DNA of 64,000 nucleotides from Allodiplogaster sudhausi (taxonomy: Eukaryota > Nematoda > Chromadorea > Rhabditida > Diplogasteridae), in assembly GCA_945643635.1 (NCBI GenBank), contig CALZFC010000252.1, positions 2,205,001 through 2,269,000 of the forward strand, given 5' to 3'. Below, piece by piece: positions 54,889 to 64,000 of this stretch (positions are counted from its first letter, which is position 1; every line of letters begins with the position of its first letter). Below the pieces are notes generated by a model. That model was not told the origin of the DNA. It was given only the letters and a program-made list of their open reading frames with translations, and did no database searches. The position numbers and the translations under genes were made by a program.

Positions 54889-57059
54889 TTACATGTGAGA
54901 GGCTTGGAGGAGATGAAGATTGAAGGAGAGGGCGTCCCCTGCGATGTGTCCGCAGCGATTGCACTGGAAGGCACTCTCGAAACCATGGTAGCCCATGTGG
55001 ATCTGGTGGATTGCTTGATCCTGCAAGGAATGGAAGAGATGGGGAAGTGAGAGGAGAAGACAGTACCTGGAAGCCCATCTTGCAATGCATGCACTGCCAG
55101 TCCCAATTGGACGATTCGTGAGAGAGGCAAGCAGAGGAGAGCAGTCCATCATTGTCTGCTCCTTCCTCTGTCATGACTTCTGCCGTTGCCATCGCAGTCT
55201 CCGCCCCTCCTTCCATCTTCACCACTGTCGACTCTTCCACATCCATCGCCTGGAAGTATCTACTTAGAGAGTGTTTGTGGGGGGGGGGGAAGGCCCATGT
55301 CTCAAGAGTGTACCTCATGTTTGTTGTCAGGACTGGCAGCCAGTTCGGGAGAAGTCTTCTCTCTGAGCCGGCGCGAGATCTGGTCGACTCTGGCAGCCTT
55401 GACTCTTCTTCTCTGTCCTCCTCCGTGTTCATCTTCGCAACTTCCTTTTCCACTTCCAGCCGGGGAGCCCGTGGATGCCGTTGAATGGGAAGCTTCATCT
55501 CCGGGGGAAGTCGTGTCGTCGTCTTCTCGCTATAATTATTCTCATTGTTAAACAATAGAGTAATTTATATTTGTATATTTTTTTCCATATAACACCGACC
55601 TGCCACTTGGCCTGCAGCAAAGAGGGAGGAAGTTGCGAGTAGAGAGAAGAGACGGCCGAGCTCGGATTGCCAGAGGGAGCCGAGTTTAGAAGGTGCTCCA
55701 TGTTGTGGCGGAGAAGCTCTCCCTGGCTGCGTGTCTCGAAGTCGCAGAGTTGGCAGTGGAGAGAGGGAGGAGACGCAGACAGAGCAGACAGAGAGTTACC
55801 GCCACAGCCAATCAGCGAGTTCATCTGATCAAGCTGCCAAGCATTTGACATCCACTCTTTCTTATTTCCATCACTCTCTCTCACTCTCTCTGCCTCTCTC
55901 TCTCTTTTATCTTCCTGCCACCCTCTCTCTCCCTCTTTTATCTCATTGACACCCTCTCTCTCTCTCTCTCTCTCTCTCCCTCTCCCTCTTTTATCTCCAT
56001 GTCACTCTCAGCCCTCCCTCTCTCTCTCTCCCTTTCTCCCTTCTTTAACTCTCTAGATACCTGATGATGTCTCAGTAGCATCTGACTAGCGTAGGTAAGA
56101 GATTGCGAAGTGACAATGGGCGAGAAGGAGAAAGAAGCAAATGGAGAAGAATTCAAAGCGGAGCCGGCTGAGAATGGAATCGGTTTGAGGAGGGTAGGCA
56201 GAGAGGCCCCGCCCCCTTTGTCTTCATCCATTTGGTCACGGCTTAGCAAGTCTCCTGACAACTCCTCTTCCTTCACTTCCATCTGAAACTTCATTTAAGG
56301 ATAAAGGGAGAGGTTGATGAATAATGATCAGTTAATATGCGCATGACTCACTGAGATGTCGTGGTTGTCTGCCTTGGCAGAAGCCCCCATTGATGGGTGA
56401 CTTCCATTGTCGTCAACCTTCTTGCGATGTCCATACTTCTTGAGATGAAGCTTCAATGAATGGCAATACTTGGTTGCGTACGTGCAGTCCTGGCATCTGA
56501 ACTGGTACACCTGGAAAAGAAGGAATTTCGTCATCTTCTTCCTCCTGGAGCCCCTTCCTCGCCTCCACTCGTGGTTTCCCCCAGGTCCCCCCCCCCCTAT
56601 TTTTCCCCTCCCTCCAACTTTCCCCTCCCTCCACTCACATCCGTGTGACTCTTCATGTGCGAGTTGAGCATCGACTTGTTCACGCAGATGTACACGCATT
56701 TGCTGCATTGGAAGGGCTTGCTGCCGATGTGATTCCGCAGGTGGTACTCCTAGGAAAGAGATTTGATTTACTACCGGTTTCAGATTCTACTTATTTCGGT
56801 CAAGAAATAGATGAGCGACCAGGACGGAGTCTAACCAGATGGTGCTTGTACTCGGTGACGAAGTTGCACTGGCCGCAGTTCAGTTGTTTCTCTGCTGGGA
56901 TATGTGTCCGCGAGTGCGCCCATTGCTCTTCCTACAGTAACCAAGATTATTTCTGCTTCTCTTTACTTGCTTATTCTTCTACTCCATATCTAATCCTTCA
57001 TCTCTACTTCTCTATTTCTCCTTCTCTCTTTTTCTCCTACTGTCTCTCTTTCTCTTTCT

Positions 57060-57100
<41 letters not shown>

Positions 57101-57698
57101 TTCTCTCTCTTTCCTGCTATCTCTCTTTCTCTCGCACCTTGGAAGTGGATACATGAGCGCACTGCTTGCACTTGTAAGTCTTGACTTTGCTGCGCCTCTC
57201 CTCCCTGGATCTACCTCCACTTAACTTGGAAGTAGGCGGAGCGGGGAGAGGGAGATGAGCGGAAGGGGCCGAAGGGAGGCCAATGCTACTGAGGGCAGCG
57301 GGGAGAGAGAGGAGAACGCCTGGGGCAGGGGAGGAGGAAGAGGGGGCCATGGGCTGCTCGGAGATCGCTCTCATCTGATCGAGAGCAGAGGGAGAAGTGA
57401 GGGAAGAAGTGGAATTGAGGATGCCAAGGAGAGTGGAAGTGAGAGAGGAAGAAGCTGCGTGGTCAGACAGAGAAGAGACTTCCGCTGTCTTCTCTTCTGA
57501 TGGAGGAGGGACGGGAAGGGGGAGACTCGTCACATCAACTACAATGTCAAGGGAAGAAGAAGTCGACGACGAGGACGTCGCCGAATCCTTCGTGGGAGTC
57601 GAGAAAGAAGACACCGAAAGGGTGAGGGCAGTCGAGGTGGACACGGAAGGAGAAGACACCAGTGGAGGCGGTCCTGCAAGTAGGAAGAGAGTGAGAGT

Positions 57699-57742
<44 letters not shown>

Positions 57743-58366
57743 GAACCAGCAGAAGAGAGCCGCGGAGTGGCAGGAGCGGATGCACTGGCGGGAGTTGGAG
57801 TGGGCGCGGCCGGAGTCGGAGTCGCCGTCTCCAGTCCGGCTGCGAGTTGCTGCTCCGCCGTGTGGCTCTCTCTCATGTGCTTCTTCAGTCTCCCTTCTGT
57901 TCTCGATCGATAATCGCACATGGAACAGACATGGTCGCCGTGGGTGTTCATGTGAGAGTTGTAGTGGAACTTGGAGGAGACGGTGAAGCCGCAGTGGGGA
58001 CAGACAAAGGCACCCGAGGCATTCGTGCCAGTGGCACCCCCCAAGGAGGAGGAAGCATCCGAAGGAGGACCGAGGCCAGGAGGACGGGAGAAGCTGCCAG
58101 AGGAAGAGGGGGGAGGAGGAAGAGAAGACTGGGGAGGAGGGAGGAGAGTGAAGGCTGACGGAAGAAGGGAAGACGGCGTCTCCTCGGAGGAACTCGATGC
58201 TTGGCCACTTCTCAAACCATCCTCTTTAGTCATCTTCAAGGGAAAGGGGGAGCGACAGAAGAAGAGAGAAGGAGAAAGAGAGAAGGAGAGGGAAGGAGAA
58301 CGAGAGATAGAGAGAGAGGAGAAAGAGAGAAGGAGAGAGAAGTAGAACGAGACATGAGAGAGAGAA

Positions 58367-58408
<42 letters not shown>

Positions 58409-58930
58409 AAAGAGAGAGAAGGAGAGAGAGAATGAGATAGGCAGAGAAAAAACTGACAAGAGCGAGCCAGCTGAGTTGGCGATGGCTGAGTTGTTCGCAT
58501 CAGAAAGAAGAGACCCAGAGATCGAACTGTCTGAGCTGCTCAACTTGCTGCAGGAATCTGAAGAACAGGGGTTTAGGGGACAGAGAAAGAAAAGAAGATA
58601 GAGAAGGAGAAGAGAGAAAAAAGACAGACCAGAAGAGTGGGTGGATGCATCGCTGCTCCGTCTGCTGGGGGGTGCGAAAGCACTGTTCCTGCCCGCGGAT
58701 TCGAGAGTGTCTGGCCGTTGTGGAAGGGGCCGCGCGGGGTGCCAGGGCGGACTGGCTGGCGGCTGCTCGCAGAAAGCGGACGCCGGCGTGGCCAAGTCGG
58801 CGCCGCCCGCGAAGCCGTGCATGGAAGACGGCGCGGGCGGAAAGAATTGCCAGCCGGAGGAGTTGCCGCTCTTCGGGGTGTGCACTGCCTGATGGGAAGA
58901 CTCCCAAGTGGAAGAACTGTCTTGAGCCAT
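54889..58930 (-). CDS. hbl-1: Hunchback-like zinc-finger factor (HBL-1)
   Basis: Twelve exons: 58930-58630, 58557-58458, 58210-57747, 57673-57138, 56931-56836, 56749-56639, 56510-56352, 56288-56061, 55833-55600, 55529-55314, 55249-55067, 55020-54889; phases match and the product is 919 residues. Nine C2H2 fingers. Two N-terminal: [20 protein letters not shown] and [20 protein letters not shown]. The central Hunchback block of four: [13 protein letters not shown]..., [60 protein letters not shown] with KKYGH. One extra: [20 protein letters not shown]. The C-terminal Ikaros/Hunchback dimerisation pair: [20 protein letters not shown] and [20 protein letters not shown]. Long Ser/Pro/Thr-rich linkers separate them. 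In C. elegans hbl-1 controls developmental timing and early patterning. Exon 3 uses a TTTGAG acceptor; this choice is the one that keeps phase. Confidence 0.95.
57704..57739. repeat. (GA)n in hbl-1 intron 3
   Basis: Pure GA run. Others in the gene: CT at 57,068-57,094 and 55,960-55,977, GA-rich at 58,250-58,440. Confidence 0.95.
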
Positions 58931-59151
58931 GGAAGAACAGAGAAGATCCAAGCAGAACCCGTCCTACTTTGCACTTCGACGATTCACTTCTCACCACATC
59001 TAAAGTAAGATTCGAGCGGATGAATTCTTTCATTTCTGAACACTCAATAATTTGCCCTCAGGCCACGCTTTCTGAGACAGTCGCGCACTTTACAAAAGGA
59101 AAGGTGCACTTCTAGGACGGCCCCGCAACGAGACTCAGGCATTTGTCTAAG

Positions 59152-59196
<45 letters not shown>

Positions 59197-60498
59197 AGAG
59201 ATAGATAGAGAGATACAGAGAGAGAAGGATAGAGAGATACAGAGAGAGATGGATAGAGAGATACAGAGGAGAGAAAGGGAAGGAGGGAGAGGAGCGAGAG
59301 AGAGAGGGGAGATAAAGAGAGGGGAGGAACGGAGGGGAGAACATGAAGCGCTGTGAGAGAGCGAGAGAAGAGCTGGTTTTGAACTTTTCTTCATATGGAG
59401 CAGAAGAAAGTGCAAGGAAGAACAGAAATTCATGAGAAATGAGTAAAGTGAATGAAAGAACAGCCAAGTGATACCAAAAAAAGTACAGTGGAGGATAAAT
59501 TAAATTAGATAGAGACGGTTAGAAATGAAAAGTCCTGTGCAAAAGAATCGGGATTCGAACAGAATCCCAAAACATTGGCTGCAAACGAAAGCAAAATGTA
59601 AAATTAGCATAGAACGAGAGGCGTTGTGTAGATTAACTCAGCCAGCCTCCCTTTTTGGAAGTGCACCAGGCAACTGTGAAGAAAACAGGGAGATGGCGAC
59701 CAAATTACCATTTCCGTGTTCTTATTTTTTCACGGACAGAGCACTGTTCTCAAATCGTTGGCATATTTCCCTTGCGAGAATACAAGAGTACCGCTAAAGA
59801 ATAGAAGCACCCAAGAAAACCGCAGAAGAACCTTGTGCAGACGATAGATCGGTTGAATAAAGTGTAGGAGAAGCGAATCCAGTAGAAATTCAGTCTTAAG
59901 AGTGGGAGTATTTTCATAAAGAAAAACTACTTATTTCGTAGATAGTTTAGCAGCATAAAAATAGAATTCAAAACAAAGTCGCATCTAAGTGGTCCTTAGA
60001 TTCAAAAAAAATTGAAATAAGACAAATGTAAGACTTATATTTGCTATAATTTGTTGAAAACCGAGACTAGACAATTTACCACATTTCCAGTACGAAGTAA
60101 TGTATGTATGTTCTTTATACTTTTTGCCAGCTTACGCAGCGTGAAATGTAGTCCAATGGGAAGTTATGTTTACCAAAAAATGAGATCATTGAAAAGAAGC
60201 AAATGAAGAATCCTCGGGATTCTCTGTTTTTGAGATTCAGGCAAAATAAGAGGAACCATAAACCAAGTTGCATTTTTTTTTCAAATAAAAAGACGAGATG
60301 GTCAACAATGAAAGGAAAAGGCGTGAGGACTTTCTGGAGCGAAGAACACTGTATGTTGACTCTTTTTAGGAAGATGAATTAGAGGGAATGGGAGGGAAGC
60401 AGAGATGCTATGAGCGAAAAGACAAAATTGAGAGAGTCGAGAGAGCGAGAGAGAGAGAGAGTGGGAGAGAGATGAACAGAGAGAGGAAAAGAGTTATA

Positions 60499-60539
<41 letters not shown>

Positions 60540-61212
60540 GGAGGGACAGAGGGAGAAAAGAGAGAAAAAGAGAGAGAGAGATTGGGAGGGACAGAGGGAG
60601 AAAGAGATAGAAAAGAGAGAAAGAGAGAGAGAGAGAGAGAAAAGAAAGAGAGAGACAGAGAGAGTATGTAGAAAGATTTCATTCTGGAGTGGAATTGAAG
60701 AAAAAAACCTCGAACGGCAACTCAGATTGCTCGCCGTCTGCATTCGCTTACAGACATTTGATTAAATCTCTGAACAAAAAGTAAAATTAAATGAGACAAA
60801 AATGTGATTGAGAATAAAAATGGAGGAAAAGTCTGTGTGGGAAGAAAGAATGAAGAAGAATGAAAGAGGAGAGACTCGAAATGGTAGCCAGAGGGAGAAG
60901 CGAAGCTTTCCTAGACTGTCCCATAGCCAGATGTTTCCTCATCACTCAAATAAAGCAGGGCTCAGACAGCGTCGCCGCTTTCAAGATCAGCCCGACTTCC
61001 ATGCAAATCCAGGCCAGGAATTGCCATGAAACGCTAGTTATAAAGAGACAAAATACTGCATCTTTAATCGCTGAATTCTCATCTCTATGCTAATGAGATA
61101 CAGAAAGATACAGGCAAACGTTGAGAAAAGTTGCATGAGATGGTCGAGGGCAAATGTTCTATTTTCAGCGAACACTTTTCAGCAGATAAACGAGAAGAAC
61201 GTTGAAACGAAA

Positions 61213-61253
<41 letters not shown>

Positions 61254-61834
61254 AAAAAAGACAGGATTGTGCTGACTACTTTTCTTTTTCTGGAAAGGCG
61301 GAAGGTTTTGCAGAATCGTGTGAAGCAAAAAATAGCGGGGGACGAATTGCCGAGAGAATAGCCAGAGGCAAGGACACGAGAGGGTGCGGAAGAGAGGAGA
61401 CGCAGACGGAGAAGTGGACGAGAGGGTGCGGAAGAGAGGAGACGCAGACGGAGAAGGGACGAACGCGGAAGGAACGACCGCGAAAAACAGAAAGAGCACC
61501 ACACAGAACACGCACTTTTTTGCACCCTGCAGCCACCAGCCACCGAAAACATCTCACGATTGCTGTGGAGAGGAGCTGCAGTGAGAGGAAGAGAGAGAGA
61601 GAGGGAGAGAGGGAGAGCGAGAGAGAGAGAGAGAGGGAAGTGATGCGAATTTTCCCAAAAAAGAGCGGGTAAAAAATAGGGAAAACGTTGCAGGAGGACA
61701 GAGAGTGAGAGAAAGAGAGGGAAGGAAAGAATAAAAGAGAAAGAAAAAAGAGCGACCTCGCTCGGGGAGACACCTATCCAGCCACTGCGCTCAGTCCCAA
61801 CCTTTTTCCAAACGGTTTGCTGCGCCATCGCTCC

Positions 61835-61867
<33 letters not shown>

Positions 61868-62331
61868 ACATATTCTCTCTCTCCCTCTCTCTCTCCCCCT
61901 CTCTCTCTCTGCGCTCCTCGCACTCTTCTAGGCCGTCTCTCAAACCGTCTCAGTCCTGTCTCCCTCTCTCCCTCGTCTCTGTCCCCTTCCTTCTTTGTCC
62001 ACCGTCCCTTCTCAGTGAAACAGTCAAAAGATAAACGACCTGCGTCGGAAAAACGACGACTAAAAAGAGAGAGAGGGAGAGAGAAAGAAGAGAGAAAGAA
62101 AGAGAAGAGAGAGAAAGGAAGAAAAAAGAAGGGGACAGAATGTGAGTGTGGATGGAAATTGAGCTGTTGAACTGTTCCTGCTGAATTGGCATTTTGCCAG
62201 AGGAGACAGCTGTCTCTGCAGAAGTGCATGGAAAGTGTTCGTGAAAAGGTCATTCCTCTCTAATTTGAGATTGCATGACAAGCACTGCATATTTTTGACA
62301 TGGTCAGTCCCTATTATGCATTCTCTTTCTA

Positions 62332-62362
<31 letters not shown>

Positions 62363-63029
62363 GCCCCCCCAAACATCTTTCTAGGCCATGCCCGTTCGTG
62401 TGCATTGCATTGTTTAGTGATGGAAAGAGCGCAGAGAAGAGAAGGAGAAAAAGAGAAGAGAGAAAGAGAGACAGAGAGGCAAAGAAGAGAGAGAAAACGA
62501 GAGAGCACAAGATAAAGAAAGAGGAACGGCCGATGTATAAGCGTAAACAAGTGCAGGAAATGAATGTGTGCTCAGAGGGCGACGCGAGAAAGGAAAGCGC
62601 CTGAGGCTGCCCGGCCGAAGGACGTTCAGAGGAGAGTGCACGGTGGGAGAAGAGAGTGTGAGGGTGAGAGAGAGGCCGTCAGGGGAGAGAGCGTGGCGAG
62701 AGAGGAGAGCGCTAGAGAGAGAAAGAGGCCGGCTGCCTGGAGGGTGCACGCGGGCGGAGGCGGTTGTTGTGTCGGAGTGACCAGTCCTCTGCTTCTCTGT
62801 CCTCTCTCCCCTGTTCATACTCTCTCCTCTCTCGCTGCACTCTCGCGTTGCAAGCGTGCCAGCCACCAGGCCGGCAGGCGGTCACTCCACTCTCCCTCCA
62901 GGCCACCCCAATCAAAACTACGATAAAAGAAGACAGGGAGAGGAGCAGAACAGAGAACAGAGAAGAGAGAGAATAAGAATGAAGAGAACGAAAGAAGCTC
63001 GAGCGCTCTCGTGAAATTGACTGGAGAGT

Positions 63030-63076
<47 letters not shown>

Positions 63077-64000
63077 AGCAAAGCTTTCCAGTGAGGTCCG
63101 ATGTTGCCTGCGGCCTTCTCTCACTCGTTCTCTCTTTCTCTTTCGTTCTTTCTTTCTTTTTCTCTCTTCGCTGTTCTCCGATCTCTTGCACTTTTACTCC
63201 GAGCAACCCGAGCAACCCGTAAATAGTGCAGAACAAGCAAACAGCGTCCGCGTCACGGGCCTTCCCGGAGGCCATTTTCTCTCTCTCTCTCTCTCTCTCT
63301 ATCCTTCTGTCTCTCTTTCTCTTTCTCTCTCTCTCTCTCTATCCTTCTGTCTCTCTTTCTCTTTCTCTCTCTCTCTCTCTCACTCTCTCGTTGCTTTCTC
63401 CTGTTCCCCGAATCAGGAAGATGCCTTGCACGAAGGGCATTTTGGAACGGAGAAATGCGGTACAAAAGACGAGTAAAGAAGTAGCAGAAGTCTGTAAAAA
63501 GGAACTGGCAGAAAGAAGAAAGAAAACTGACGGGAAGCTTGGGGTGGAAAGTGGAAGAAATGGAGACTGCCGAGCTCCTTCTCCCTTTTTTATCAGTTCT
63601 TGCCTTTCCATACGATGAAAGCATTGAAGGAGCTGTGGGACAGGGAACTGGGGGACAGCTAGAGAACAGAGAGAGAGCATGGAAAGAGAGGAGACAACAG
63701 AGAAAAATAGAGGGAGATAAAAGAATGAAGGCGCCCCTCACACTGGGGATGCGCATTCTGGCCACTGATAACGGGAACCGACAGTTTTTTATCCCCGTAC
63801 AAGAGAAGAGAAGAAAAAGGAAGCTCTCCTTGCCGGATAAAATTGGAAATGAGAATGAAATTGTTGCAAAGAGTAGAAGAAGGAAAGAAAGAAGGAGATC
63901 AGCAGCTGGCAAGAAATGGAATAGAAGATGGAACCGATAGAACTTACCTTCAAAAGAATGAGTGAGAGAGAGAATGAGGAAGAGAACGGAGAGCACAGTG
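58931..64000. other. Microsatellite-rich region upstream of hbl-1
   Basis: Five kb without a supported coding exon. GA runs at 59,159-59,194, 60,502-60,535, 61,211-61,252 and 63,035-63,073; CT runs at 61,848-61,870, 62,330-62,357 and 63,281-63,385 (the last has a duplicated ~50-bp CT/TATCCTTCTG segment). A 34-36-bp tandem duplication (GAGGGTGCGGAAGAGAGGAG...) lies at about 61,379-61,455. It may include hbl-1 regulatory DNA and noncoding 5' exons. Large open frames (for example on the minus strand at 61.1-61.8 and 63.3-64.0 kb) are repeat-derived Ser/Leu/Phe strings. Confidence 0.6.

Noticed and set aside
58211..58233. An ATG at 58,233 as an alternative hbl-1 start or the exon 3 boundary at 58,233
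   Set aside because: Using the acceptor next to that ATG puts exon 2 out of frame with a stop; the TTTGAG acceptor at 58,211 keeps phase with the upstream ATG exon. An internal promoter remains possible.
61085..63996. Several long minus-strand frames of 110-250 codons
   Set aside because: Ser/Leu/Phe strings from GA/CT tracts with no domain and no conserved splice pattern.

Overview
Eukaryotic genomic DNA, most probably from a nematode. Every recognisable gene is split into short exons with GT-AG or occasional GC-AG introns, and reading phase is kept across the joins. The astacin gene has the signal / pro / protease / EGF / CUB layout of nematode NAS proteases, and the zinc-finger gene is a Hunchback/HBL-1 homologue. 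I cannot name the species. The DNA is packed with (GA)n/(CT)n microsatellites. Most long open frames rich in Ser-Leu or Arg-Glu are translations of these tracts and are not genes.

Layout. 1-5.1 kb: microsatellites and a 5'-truncated CR1/Jockey-type LINE (minus strand) set in a CT tract, with a tRNA-like sequence antisense in its 3' region. 5.2-5.7 kb: a possible small membrane protein gene. 6.2-9.2 kb: endophilin-B (minus). 10.6-12.2 kb: a plasma-membrane-type syntaxin (minus). 13.7-15.1 kb: a four-span membrane protein (plus). 16.2-17.5 kb: STEEP1 (plus). 17.8-18.7 kb: a weak candidate gene. 20.7-28.2 kb: an hnRNP U-like protein (SAP, SPRY, P-loop kinase-like, RGG; plus). 29.5-30.2 kb: a single-span membrane protein (minus). 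31.1-33.8 kb: FAF2/UBXD8 (minus), 317 bp head-to-head with PEX12 (34.1-36.5 kb, plus). 36.8-40.2 kb: astacin metalloprotease (minus). 41.2-53.4 kb: an Arg/Ser-rich protein gene (plus) with a huge transposon in one intron. 54.9-58.9 kb: Hunchback/hbl-1 (minus). 58.9-64 kb: microsatellite-rich DNA upstream of hbl-1 with no supported gene.

The most unusual structure is at 41,536-52,236: a 10.7-kb inverted-repeat (foldback-like) DNA element with a perfect 8-bp target duplication. It sits 8 bp upstream of the 3' splice site of a host intron and leaves the flanking exons in phase. Its arms are arrays of a short GAGCAACGG-type repeat arranged in ~553-bp higher-order units. Nested inside are (a) a full-length but dead CR1/Jockey-type LINE with its own duplication (ATTTGAG) and seven 17-bp tandem repeats at its 5' end, and (b) a 2.37-kb Tc1/mariner-like inverted-repeat element flanked by TA that carries two tRNA-like modules in each arm. 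No transposase for the outer element is visible.

Several genes share cellular themes. Endophilin-B and syntaxin act in membrane remodelling and fusion, STEEP1 acts at the ER, and FAF2 and PEX12 touch ER/peroxisome protein handling. Beyond the divergent FAF2-PEX12 pair I see no sign of an operon.
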